This document shows, piece by piece, positions 20,594 to 28,151 of a stretch of 48,002 nt of DNA. The DNA comes from Opitutaceae bacterium. GTDB lineage: Bacteria; Verrucomicrobiota; Verrucomicrobiia; Opitutales; Opitutaceae. The first letter of the stretch is position 1, and each line of letters begins with the position of its first letter. The notes under the pieces were generated by a model that was not told the DNA's origin, searched no databases, and worked only from the letters and a program-made list of their open reading frames with translations. The DNA is taken from positions 1 through 48,002 of the forward strand of contig JADJZJ010000040.1 of the NCBI GenBank assembly GCA_016715765.1. Direction: 5' to 3'. Position numbers and translations under genes: made by a program.

Positions 20594-20687
20594 CGTGGAG
20601 GTAAGCAGGTGACAACGGCGCTACAGAATGACCCGAAGTGTGACGGCGTCGCCGCCGTTGGCGCTCTGCTTGACCGCAGGGTTAGGC
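20588..20687 (-). repeat. attC-like integron recombination site 6
   Basis: Boxes GCCTAAC (20588-20594) and GTTAGGC (20681-20687). Arms GGTAAGCAGGTGACAACGGCG and CGCCGTTGGCGC-T-CTGCTT-G-ACC pair with two unpaired right-arm bases and two mismatches. Start GTG/ATG of the next ORF lies inside (20609). Confidence 0.82.
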
Positions 20688-21094
20688 CCGTACCGGCGGT
20701 GCGCGTGTACCGCGTGCAGGATGCCGAAGGGCGTGGCCCGTTCCGCCCAGGCTTCAGCCACTGGTGGGTGGAAGAACGGCCAGACCATGACAACCTTGTG
20801 CCGTGGATGCAGCAGTTCGGGCATGACGCGATACCGCGCACCGGCTGGCCGTTCGGCAAGCACTTCGGCTGCGCCTGCCGCACGCTTGAGCAACTGCGGC
20901 GCTGGTTCACGGCCAGCGAATACGCCACGCTGCAGCGCTTCGGGTTCCAGGCCGTGAGCATGGAGGCAGACCGCGTGCTTCACGAGAGCGAGATTCAACT
21001 GCTGTTCCAGCGAGCGAAGCCGCTGCGCGCAGATGTCAGCCCCGTGGATTTGTACGGGCCTAACGTGAATTCGACCGCGCATCCCGCGGCGTAA
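20609..21094 (+). CDS. Cassette ORF starting inside attC-like site 6
   Basis: 161 aa, GTG 20609 preceded by GGAGGTAAGCAG. After the translated attC arm (TTALQNDPKCDGVAAVGALL), the body VRVYRVQDAEGRGPFRPGFS, FGKHFGCACRTLEQLRRWFT, EYATLQRFGFQAVSMEADRV matches a protein family I have seen in proteobacterial phages and genomic islands, without known role. Two adjacent Cys (CAC) may bind metal. Frame runs on through site 7. Confidence 0.7.
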   Translation: MTTALQNDPKCDGVAAVGALLDRRVRPVPAVRVYRVQDAEGRGPFRPGFSHWWVEERPDHDNLVPWMQQFGHDAIPRTGWPFGKHFGCACRTLEQLRRWFTASEYATLQRFGFQAVSMEADRVLHESEIQLLFQRAKPLRADVSPVDLYGPNVNSTAHPAA

Positions 21095-21096
21095 CA
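21058..21096 (-). repeat. Partial attC-like site 7 at the array end
   Basis: GCCTAAC at 21058-21064, preceded by the usual GGG and followed by GTGAATTCGACCGCG and a CCGCGG inverted segment. No matching GTTRRRY box follows, so only one half is present. It marks the right end of the array. Confidence 0.5.
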
Positions 21097-21105
21097 CGGC
21101 ACCCC

Positions 21106-21177
21106 ATGCTCACCCCTGCCGAGCTAGCCGCCCACTGCCGCACCAGCGAGCGCACAAACACAGGAGAGCCGACATGA
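21106..21177 (+). CDS. Very small ORF ending in the TGEPT module
   Basis: 23 aa: LTPAELAAHCRTSERTNTGEPT after the Met. Its end uses CACAGGAGAGCCGACATGA (21159-21177), the junction module seen at 17.1-17.9 kb, and overlaps the next start by ATGA. Probably a truncated relic of a larger gene of the 16669/17321 type. Confidence 0.35.
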   Translation: MLTPAELAAHCRTSERTNTGEPT

Positions 21178-21674
21178 CGCTGCCACCGCTGCCTGAGCCC
21201 GATGTTTCGTGGGTAGACGGCAAAGACCAGTACGGCTATGACGAATACAGCCACGCACACAGCGACGCTGCCACGCTCAACTACGCCGATCAGGCCGTGG
21301 CTGCGGAGCGCGAGCACTGGCAAGCTGCAACCGCCCTATGCGACAAGCACCAGCCCAGCGGCGGGGCGCGCGGGTATTGCGTGATCTGCGCTGGCGAGGC
21401 GCTGTCGGCCGCACTGTCGAAGATCAGCTACCTGTGCAGCGAGCCGAACGAGATGGAGGTCGGCCCGTATGACGTGCATTACGACGAAAACGCCGTTGTC
21501 GCGCAAGTGCAGACCTTGGCCTCAGTGCGCGCAAGGATGCTGGGCGCCATCAAGAGGGCTGAGGTCGAGCACCGAGCCCGCGCCGGTCGGGAAATCTACA
21601 GCCTGCACATCGACCAGCACATGCACACCGCCGAGGCCATGCGCGCGCTCCATGCCGAGCTAAGCCTAGGGTAG
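21174..21674 (+). CDS. Hypothetical accessory protein
   Basis: 166 aa from the ATG in the junction module. Acidic N-terminus with WVDGKDQYGYDEYSHAHSD, then LCDKHQP...YCVICAGEAL (Cys/His cluster that could bind zinc) and a long C-terminal helix (RARMLGAIKRAEVEHRARAG). Two Cys-containing segments repeat the theme of the neighbouring small proteins. Last accessory gene before the packaging genes. Confidence 0.65.
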   Translation: MTLPPLPEPDVSWVDGKDQYGYDEYSHAHSDAATLNYADQAVAAEREHWQAATALCDKHQPSGGARGYCVICAGEALSAALSKISYLCSEPNEMEVGPYDVHYDENAVVAQVQTLASVRARMLGAIKRAEVEHRARAGREIYSLHIDQHMHTAEAMRALHAELSLG

Positions 21675-21730
21675 CGCTGTCCAATCGGCTGATTCACAAT
21701 CCGGGCATCTGAACCGGATTGGAGAAGCAG

Positions 21731-22315
21731 ATGGCTGGGCACACCAAGAACAAGCCGCGCTGGGGCGACTCAGCAGCTATTGAAGGGCTCCTGGAGGCGC
21801 AGGAAGACCTGGAGGCGGAAGAGGCTGTCAGGGCCGCGGAGGAGAGCGGCGTTGATCTTGGCGGCCGTCCAGCGTTCGAGCCGACCGACAAGCAGCGCGA
21901 GCTGGTCAAGAACATGGCCCGCTGCAACATGCCGCAGGAGGCGATGACCCTCATGGTGACCTGGCCGAATGGCCGGCCCATTGCGGTCAATACCCTGCGG
22001 AAGGTCTTTCGCGATGAGCTGATTACCGGGCACCACGAAGTTGGAATGCAACTGGTTGGTGCGGCCTATAAGAAGGCCATGGCCGGGGATACTGGAGCAA
22101 TCTGCTTCTTGCTGAAGACAGGCTACGGATTTAGGGAGACGGTACACCAGGAAATCACCGGCAAAGACGGCGCACCGCTGCAAGCTGGAGTTACTGGTGT
22201 CATTGCAGTGCCAGGCATGATCGCTGACGCCGAGACGTGGGAGAAGATGGCCGCAGATCAGCAGTCGCAGCTTGTGCAGCGCGCGGCTGAAATTGTCAGC
22301 GGCAGCTCGTCCTGA
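21731..22315 (+). CDS. terS: Terminase small subunit
   Basis: 194 aa from ATG 21731 with GGAGAAGCAG. N-terminal charged helix, then EPTDKQRELVKNMARCNMPQ...LMVTWPNGRPIAVNTLRKVF (about 57-95), a helix-turn-helix that would recognise the packaging site, then an oligomerisation part (EVGMQLVGAAYKKAMAGDTG...FLLKTGYGFRET). This is the layout of phage small terminases. Stop and terL start share TGATG. The 56 bases before it contain no other gene. Confidence 0.88.
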   Translation: MAGHTKNKPRWGDSAAIEGLLEAQEDLEAEEAVRAAEESGVDLGGRPAFEPTDKQRELVKNMARCNMPQEAMTLMVTWPNGRPIAVNTLRKVFRDELITGHHEVGMQLVGAAYKKAMAGDTGAICFLLKTGYGFRETVHQEITGKDGAPLQAGVTGVIAVPGMIADAETWEKMAADQQSQLVQRAAEIVSGSSS

Positions 22316-23721
22316 TGGCCGGTCCAGAGATCATCTGGCAGCCGCACCCCGGCTCCCAGCAGCAGTTCATGTCGTGTCCGATCTACGAGGCCTTGTATGA
22401 AGGCACTCGCGGACCAGGTAAGACCGATGCGCTGCTCATGGACTTTGCGCAGCACTGTGGGAGCGGATTCGGCCCACACTGGCGCGGCGTCCTGTTCCGC
22501 GAGACCTACCCGCAGCTTGCCGACGTAGTCGCAAAGTCCAAGCGCGTCTTCTTCCGCGCGTTCCCTGGCATCAAGTTCAACGCCGGTGACTTCGTCTGGA
22601 ACTGGCCCACAGGGGAGCAGCTTTACTTCCGCCACATGCGCGTGGCAGACGACTACTGGAATTACCACGGCCACGAATACCCGTGGATCGGATGGGAAGA
22701 GCTGACGAACTGGCCCGACATCCAGTGCTATGACAGCATGAAGGCCTGCTCGCGCGCCAGCTACCCAGGCATGCCGCGCAAGTACCGCTCGACAGCGAAT
22801 CCGTATGGCGTGGGCCACGCATGGGTGAAGCAATACTTCATCGACCCAGCTCCGCGCGGCGTCGTGATTCGCGATGGCGGCATGCCTCGCGTGCGGATCA
22901 CGGGGTTCTACTTCGAGAACAAGACCTTGATGGTGTCGGACCCCGACTACGTCATCAAGCTGCAGTCCATCGCGGACGAGAACAAGCGCAAGGCCTGGCT
23001 GGGCGCCGACTGGAACATCGTCTCGGGAGGCATGTTCGACGGCACCTGGCGCGAAGAGGTCCACGTGCTCAAGCCCTTCGCCATCCCGCCGCAGTGGCGC
23101 ATCGACAGGTCGTTCGACTGGGGCTCCAGCGCGCCATTCTCCGTGGGCTGGTGGGCGGTCTCTGACGGCACCGAGGTCGTCATCGGGGTGGACGACGAGG
23201 GCCAGCCCCTCAAGCGCGCCTTCCCGCGCGGCACGCTCTTCCGCATCGCTGAGTGGTACGGCTGGAGCGGCAAGGCCAACGAGGGCTGCCGCATGCTGGC
23301 GAGCGAGATCGCCCGCGGCATCAAGGCCAAGGAGGTCGAGATGGGCCTCGCCGGGCGCGTCCAGGCCGGGCCGGCGGACTCTGCCATCTTCGACACGCAG
23401 AACGGTGTCTGCATCGCTGACGACTTCGCGCGTGGTGGCATCCGCTGGGAGCGCGCCGACAAGTCGCCAGGCTCCAGGCGCAACGGCTGGGAGCGCGTGC
23501 GGGAGTACCTGGCGGCCGGCCTTGAGCACCCGATGGAGAAGCCAGGCCTGTTCGTCTTCGACACGTGCAGGCACTTCATCCGCACCGTGCCCAGCCTGCC
23601 GCGCGACAAGAAAGACCCGGACGACGTTGACACTGCGGCAGAGGATCACGTGGGCGACGAAGTTCGCTACCGTGTGCTCATGCCAGCGCGCGTCACGTCA
23701 GTACAGACCTTGGTGATGTAG
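22315..23721 (+). CDS. terL: Terminase large subunit
   Basis: 468 aa. ATPase domain: Walker A GTRGPGKTD (about 30-38), Walker B YPWIGWEEL (about 122-130). Nuclease domain: FDWGSSAPFSVGWWAV (about 266-281), then GPADSAIFDTQ (about 351-361) and DTAAEDHVGDEVRY near the C-terminus, supplying metal-binding acidic residues. It cuts concatemeric DNA and drives it into proheads through the portal encoded next. Length is normal for the family. Confidence 0.95.
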   Translation: MAGPEIIWQPHPGSQQQFMSCPIYEALYEGTRGPGKTDALLMDFAQHCGSGFGPHWRGVLFRETYPQLADVVAKSKRVFFRAFPGIKFNAGDFVWNWPTGEQLYFRHMRVADDYWNYHGHEYPWIGWEELTNWPDIQCYDSMKACSRASYPGMPRKYRSTANPYGVGHAWVKQYFIDPAPRGVVIRDGGMPRVRITGFYFENKTLMVSDPDYVIKLQSIADENKRKAWLGADWNIVSGGMFDGTWREEVHVLKPFAIPPQWRIDRSFDWGSSAPFSVGWWAVSDGTEVVIGVDDEGQPLKRAFPRGTLFRIAEWYGWSGKANEGCRMLASEIARGIKAKEVEMGLAGRVQAGPADSAIFDTQNGVCIADDFARGGIRWERADKSPGSRRNGWERVREYLAAGLEHPMEKPGLFVFDTCRHFIRTVPSLPRDKKDPDDVDTAAEDHVGDEVRYRVLMPARVTSVQTLVM

Positions 23722-23762
23722 CGCGCAGAGTCCACAATTCCACATCGACCACAGGAGCCGCA

Positions 23763-25220
23763 ATGGACAACGACCAAGTCAACATGAAGAGCGCGGCCGT
23801 CTCCGCCATGGAAGAGGCGTGGTCGCTTGTCGACGACTTGCGTGGCGGCACATCGGCCATGCGCAAGGCTGGCGCTCGCCGGATGCCAAAGTTCCCGCAG
23901 GAAAGCGATTCCGTCTACACAGCGCGCCTCAATGCCGCAACCCTGTTCCCCGCCTACTCGAAGACGTGTGTAGACCTTGCGGCCAAGCCCTTCTCGCGCC
24001 CGATCACCATGTCCGAGGACATGACCGACGAGCAGGAGAAGTGGACCGAGAACATCGACAAGCAGGGCCGGAACCTCGCGCAATACTGCGCTGAGTGGCT
24101 GGAGCTGTCGATTGCCTATGGGATGAGCCACACCTTCGTGGACTTCCCCGTCAACCCTGGCGCGCGGACGAAGAAGCAGGAGGAAGACCTGGGTCTCCGC
24201 CCGTACTTCGTCATGGTCAAGGCCACGCAGCTTCTTGGCTGGCGCGCGGACGAGGACGGCCGGCTGACCCAGGTGCGCTTCAAGGAGAAGGTTCGCGTCG
24301 AAGACGGCGCCTACGGCGACAAGGAGATCGAGCAGGTTCGCGTGCTGGAGGTTGGACGGTGGGCGACCTGGCGCAAGACCACCGACGCGGCGGCCGGCGG
24401 GAAGGAGTCATGGGCCATCCACGCGCAGGGCCAGACCACGCTGAATGTGATCCCGTTCGTCACCGTCTACGGCCGGCGCGAAGGGCTGCTGATGTCCAAG
24501 CCGCCAATGATCGAGCTGGCGCACATGAACGTGAAGCACTGGCAGAGCCAGAGCGACCAGGACAACATCCTGCACGTGGCGCGCGTGCCGATCCTGAAGG
24601 CCATCGGCGTCGATGACATGTTCACGCTGACCGTCGGCACGCAGGCCGCCGTCAAGCTGCCACCAGGTGCTGACCTGGCCTTTGCCGAGCACTCAGGCGC
24701 GGCCATTGGCGCTGGCAAGGTGAGCCTTGACGACCTGAAGGACGAGATGCGTCAAGCCGGCGCCGAGCTGCTGGTGCAGCGCCCCACCGCGCGCACGGCG
24801 ACCGAGATCAGCTCCGACAACGCCAGCAACCTGAGCGACCTGCAGCGCATCGTGCAGGACATGGAGGACAACGTCGACCTGGCGCTGGACTACATGGCGC
24901 AGTGGGCGAGGCTGCCGAAGGCAGGGACGGTCACGATCTACAACGAGTTCCTGGCGCCCACGGGCGGCGCGAATGCGACCGGCGACGTGCTCGCTGCTGT
25001 CACGGCCGGCATCCTGTCGAAGGAGTCCGCCTTCGGTGAGCTGAAGCGGCGCGGCACCATCAACAGCGAGGCGTCCTGGGATGAAGAGAAGGAGCGCATC
25101 GAGGACGAGGGTCCGCCGCAGGGAAGGATCGACGAATTGACTGGTTTGCCCTACAAAGAGCCGGCCGCGCCGCCTGACCCGAATGCAGTGCCGGCCGGGC
25201 CAAAGCCGCCGATTCAGTAA
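23763..25220 (+). CDS. Portal protein, DUF4055 family
   Basis: 485 aa, AGGAGCCGCA before ATG. Opens with the family features YTARLNAATLFPAYSKTCVD and LAAKPFSRPI, then EWLELSIAYGMSHTFVDFP, ATQLLGWRADEDGRLTQVRF, LPPGADLAFAEHSGAAIGAG and TARTATEISSDNASNLSDLQ, which is the DUF4055 portal pattern. Forms the dodecameric DNA channel at the head vertex. Position right after terL and before MuF supports this. Confidence 0.92.
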   Translation: MDNDQVNMKSAAVSAMEEAWSLVDDLRGGTSAMRKAGARRMPKFPQESDSVYTARLNAATLFPAYSKTCVDLAAKPFSRPITMSEDMTDEQEKWTENIDKQGRNLAQYCAEWLELSIAYGMSHTFVDFPVNPGARTKKQEEDLGLRPYFVMVKATQLLGWRADEDGRLTQVRFKEKVRVEDGAYGDKEIEQVRVLEVGRWATWRKTTDAAAGGKESWAIHAQGQTTLNVIPFVTVYGRREGLLMSKPPMIELAHMNVKHWQSQSDQDNILHVARVPILKAIGVDDMFTLTVGTQAAVKLPPGADLAFAEHSGAAIGAGKVSLDDLKDEMRQAGAELLVQRPTARTATEISSDNASNLSDLQRIVQDMEDNVDLALDYMAQWARLPKAGTVTIYNEFLAPTGGANATGDVLAAVTAGILSKESAFGELKRRGTINSEASWDEEKERIEDEGPPQGRIDELTGLPYKEPAAPPDPNAVPAGPKPPIQ

Positions 25221-25226
25221 CGGCCA

Positions 25227-26273
25227 GTGCCTGATCTCGCCGCCATCTCACACGCCGTCGACCTGGCGGCCTTTGCCAACTGGTTGGCCGCCCGCGCTTT
25301 GGCCGCGCTCGCTGCGCACGACAAGGCGCTCCACGCTGCGCTGATCGAGGTCGCTGAAGCCCTGCCGGCAGGTGCGCCCAACATGGCGAAGCTCGACGCT
25401 CTGCTGAAGAAGGTCAGGGAGATCAACGCCGAGGCCTACGCCGACATGCTGCGCGAGCTGGAGGCCAACCTGCGCGCGTTCATCAGCTACGAGGCTGACT
25501 ACCGGCGCCGCCTGCTCGCCGCCATTGCCAAGGCCGAAGTCATGGAGGCTTCGCCCGAGAGGATCAAGGCCGCCTTGAGGGATGAGCCCTTCCAGGGCCG
25601 GCTGCTGCGCGAGTGGGCGCAGACGCTCGGCCAGGCCACGGCCCAGCGCCTGCGCGACACGGTCGCCATCGGGTTCGCTGAGGGCAAGACCACGGCCGAG
25701 ATCGTCCGCGCCGTCCGCGGCACGCGCGCAGGGAAGTACCAGGACGGCATCCTGCAGATCGACCGGCGCCATGCCGAGGCAGTCGTTCGCACGTCGGTGC
25801 AGCACTTCGCCAACTACGCCGCGCAGGAGACCTATCGGCAGAACCGTGGCGTGGTGAAGGCCTTGCGCTGGGTGTCGACCCTGGACTCGCGCACGAGCGA
25901 AATCTGCATGCTGCGCGACGGCCTGAAGTTCTCCCTGGCCGGCAAGGGCATCGGGCACGACGTGGCCTTCCTGGGCGGCCCGCCGGCCCATTGGAACTGC
26001 CGCAGCACCCTGGTGCCTGTGACAGCCTTCGACGACGACCGAGGCCAGCGCGCGGCTGCTGGCGGCCCGGTGCCCAAGAAGACCACCTACGCCGACTGGA
26101 TCAAGGCCCAGCCCGCGTCCGTGCAGCGCAGCGTCCTGGGCGCGACCCGTGCGCGCCTCATGCGCGAGGGCAAACTCGACCTGACCCGCTTCTACGACAA
26201 CCGCGGCCGGTGGCTGACGCTTGACGAGCTGCGCGACAGCGACGAAGCTACGTTCAAACGCCTGGGCCTGTGA
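25227..26273 (+). CDS. Head morphogenesis protein, MuF family
   Basis: 348 aa, GTG 25227. N-terminal half helical. From about residue 190: RTSVQHFANYAAQETYRQNR, ALRWVSTLDSRTSEICMLRD and GGPPAHWNCRSTLVPV, the MuF (phage Mu gpF-like) signature with conserved Asp, Cys, His and Cys. A few copies join the head near the portal. MuF genes often carry or precede toxin-like cargo, as three genes here do. Weak ribosome site; translation may be coupled to the portal stop 7 bases before. Confidence 0.9.
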   Translation: MPDLAAISHAVDLAAFANWLAARALAALAAHDKALHAALIEVAEALPAGAPNMAKLDALLKKVREINAEAYADMLRELEANLRAFISYEADYRRRLLAAIAKAEVMEASPERIKAALRDEPFQGRLLREWAQTLGQATAQRLRDTVAIGFAEGKTTAEIVRAVRGTRAGKYQDGILQIDRRHAEAVVRTSVQHFANYAAQETYRQNRGVVKALRWVSTLDSRTSEICMLRDGLKFSLAGKGIGHDVAFLGGPPAHWNCRSTLVPVTAFDDDRGQRAAAGGPVPKKTTYADWIKAQPASVQRSVLGATRARLMREGKLDLTRFYDNRGRWLTLDELRDSDEATFKRLGL

Positions 26274-26923
26274 TGTCAGACCACTGGAAAACTCAACCTC
26301 GCGCGCCGGCTGGCAATGAAGACGGCGGGCAATGGACCAATCATGGACAAGCACCAGGAACGAAAGCTCAGGGACAGGATGGACAGGCACATGATGGAGA
26401 TGTGCCCGCCTACGGAGAGCCACGCGAAGCAGCAGCAGACGAGCTTGACGCCTTCCACTACTCCGGTGAGCCGCGCGCCGCGCTCTCCAGCGAGTTCTAC
26501 GGCACGGGCTATCCGGGCGCCGAAAGGGACCGGCTGAATCTGCCTGGCGTCGACCCGCGCCTGCGCCAGCGGCTCTACTTCTACGTCAACGAGGGCAAGG
26601 GCATCAGGCCCGAGTCTGGTGTCGGCGCGCACGCCCATCGGCTGAAGCTGCGCAACGTCTACGACTACCGCAAGGATGGCGGCGCCCTGTGGCGCGGCAT
26701 TGGCGACATGAATGCCCGCGAGCTGGCGGTGATCGAGGCCGGCTACGACGGCTACTACGCTCCAGCCTTCGGCGTGAACCAGGGCGTGGCCGTGCTGCTG
26801 GGCAGGCACTTCACGCCAGCGCTGCACGTCGGCCGCCGCAACGACGCCGTCGAGTACAAGCCGCCCGTGCTGGCGAAGAACCCGGCGCACTACGTTCGTT
26901 TCCCCTACGGGAGAAGCCCATGA
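26273..26923 (+). CDS. Putative virion cargo protein with PAGxxxGGQW tag
   Basis: 216 aa from ATG 26273. Begins WKTQPRAPAGNEDGGQWT, one of three consecutive N-terminal tags. Main domain: FHYSGEPRAALSSEFYGTGYPGAERDRL, RLRQRLYFYVNEGKGIRPESGV and VIEAGYDGYYAP...GVAVLLGRHF; this module occurs in very large polyvalent proteins and in toxin-like phage proteins as I recall, but its activity is not established. Coupled by ATGA to the next tagged gene. A role after ejection into the host is inferred. Confidence 0.65.
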   Translation: MSDHWKTQPRAPAGNEDGGQWTNHGQAPGTKAQGQDGQAHDGDVPAYGEPREAAADELDAFHYSGEPRAALSSEFYGTGYPGAERDRLNLPGVDPRLRQRLYFYVNEGKGIRPESGVGAHAHRLKLRNVYDYRKDGGALWRGIGDMNARELAVIEAGYDGYYAPAFGVNQGVAVLLGRHFTPALHVGRRNDAVEYKPPVLAKNPAHYVRFPYGRSP

Positions 26924-27366
26924 CCTGGGACGAGTCAAAGCACCCAAGGCGCCCGGCTGGCTCTCCCAGCGGCGGAGAGTTCACGCGGACCCAACGCTTT
27001 CTGAGCGAGCTGGAGAAGCGGTTCCCCGATAAGAAGACGCCGAGCGGATTGATGCGCAGCGCGATTGGCCCGGCGTTTGTTCTGGTCGAGCCCGGCTATA
27101 GGGACAAGAAGGCGACCGTGAACCTGAGCGAAATCTGGTCCAGCGGGGCGAAGGGTGAGGGCGCCGGGTCGGCTGCTCTAAAGACAATCACCAGGATGGC
27201 CGACAAAGCAGGGGTTGGAATAGACCTTGAGCCACAGGCGTTTCGCGCCGGCAAGAACAAAGGCCACGCTCTGAGCGACCAAGAGCTGCGTTCGTGGTAC
27301 GAGCGGCACGGGTTTAAGCGCTCCGGCGACAAGATGACCCGGAAGCCGAAGAAGGAAAAGCCATGA
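26920..27366 (+). CDS. Putative virion cargo protein, GNAT-acetyltransferase-like
   Basis: 148 aa. N-terminal tag MTWDESKHPRRPAGSPSGGE then FTR. The C-terminal half reads EGAGSAALKTITRMADKAGV, GIDLEPQAF, LSDQELRSWYERHGFKRSG, which fits the end of a GNAT fold (glycine-rich acetyl-CoA loop G-x-G-x-A, then the WYERHGF strand-helix). The usual first half of the fold is short, so the domain may be minimal. Basic tail KPKKEKP. Function inferred. Confidence 0.65.
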   Translation: MTWDESKHPRRPAGSPSGGEFTRTQRFLSELEKRFPDKKTPSGLMRSAIGPAFVLVEPGYRDKKATVNLSEIWSSGAKGEGAGSAALKTITRMADKAGVGIDLEPQAFRAGKNKGHALSDQELRSWYERHGFKRSGDKMTRKPKKEKP

Positions 27367-27830
27367 CCTGGGACGAAAGCAAGCACCCGCGCCACCCTGC
27401 CGGCAGCAGCAAAGGCGGCGAGTTCTCGCGCGCATCCGGCGTCGAGCATCGCAGCAAGATGCTCTACGACATGGCCCAGGCCGGCGGCTTCAGCTACAAG
27501 GCCGTCACGCACGAAATTCCCAAGGAAGGCGCCATCGTTTCGATCTTCCCAGAGCTGTCTGAGGGGATCGACGCCGACTACTTCACGCCCGCGGACCTTG
27601 CGCGCTACTTCATCAAGAATCGCGAAGTGCTGCGCCAGCCTGGCAACTATGCCGGCGCGTGGAAGAACGAAGGCCGCATGTACCTGGACGTGTCGCGCAT
27701 CGTCAAGACTCATGCCGAGGCCGCAGCGCTGTGCATCAAGCACGATCAAAAAGGGTTTTTTGATCTGAAGGAAGGCAAGGAGTACATCACCAACCCTGGC
27801 GCCAAGTCTGGCGGCGCCGCAGGACCATGA
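27363..27830 (+). CDS. Putative virion cargo protein with HPRHPAGSxxGGEF tag
   Basis: 155 aa. Starts MTWDESKHPRHPAGSSKGGE, nearly identical to the previous gene's start, then an unrelated body: LYDMAQAGGFSYKAVTHEIP, AIVSIFPELSEGIDADYFTP, ADLARYFIKNREVL, MYLDVSRIVKTHAEAAALCI. Not a known family to me. The shared tag with a different body suggests a swapped effector. Confidence 0.65.
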   Translation: MTWDESKHPRHPAGSSKGGEFSRASGVEHRSKMLYDMAQAGGFSYKAVTHEIPKEGAIVSIFPELSEGIDADYFTPADLARYFIKNREVLRQPGNYAGAWKNEGRMYLDVSRIVKTHAEAAALCIKHDQKGFFDLKEGKEYITNPGAKSGGAAGP

Positions 27831-28012
27831 AGGACACCATGAAGACAGAAAAGCACCTGGTCAAGGGAGATGCGTCAGCCACTGACGTGCTGGCGATGTT
27901 CAAGGCCTTGACCGGCCGCACGCCAACGAAGGCCGAGGAAGATGAAGTGCGAAAGCTCATGAGCAGCGCCAATGTCGCGCCGCGCGCATCGCGAAAGAAG
28001 CCTGGCGCGTGA
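27827..28012 (+). CDS. Small hypothetical protein
   Basis: 61 aa (a start at ATG 27839 is also possible). ATDVLAMFKALTGRTPTKAE and a basic end RASRKKPGA. Sits just after the tagged genes and is coupled to them by ATGA; might be an antitoxin or chaperone, but nothing in the sequence proves it. Confidence 0.5.
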   Translation: MKDTMKTEKHLVKGDASATDVLAMFKALTGRTPTKAEEDEVRKLMSSANVAPRASRKKPGA

Positions 28013-28029
28013 CGCTTGCGCTCTATGGA

Positions 28030-28041
28030 GTGAGCGCTCAC
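28030..28041. promoter_or_regulatory. Perfect palindrome GTGAGCGCTCAC upstream of the scaffold gene
   Basis: 12-bp perfect palindrome followed by AAT; GTGAGCGCTCACAAT equals 15 bases of the symmetric lac operator. It differs in its two centre bases only slightly from GTGAGCACTCAC at 7515-7526. A second palindrome, CCCGGT-CT-ACCGGG, follows at 28053-28066. Lies in the 139-base gap before the scaffold and coat genes. Confidence 0.4.
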
Positions 28042-28151
28042 AATCTCAACATCCCGGTCTACCGGGAAGGCAGCCATAGCGCGGATGCGCTGGGCAAACC
28101 GGCCGGACGGCCAACCGCTCGTACCCGGATGGGTGCGCTGAAAGCAACCTG

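Noticed and set aside
18707..21097. Long minus-strand frames across the cassette region (18707-19228, 19911-20615, 20621-21097), which would agree with attC polarity
   Set aside because: They are Arg/Ala/His-rich shadows without ribosome sites, while the plus-strand ORFs have ribosome sites, ATGA coupling, CxxC motifs and paralogues.
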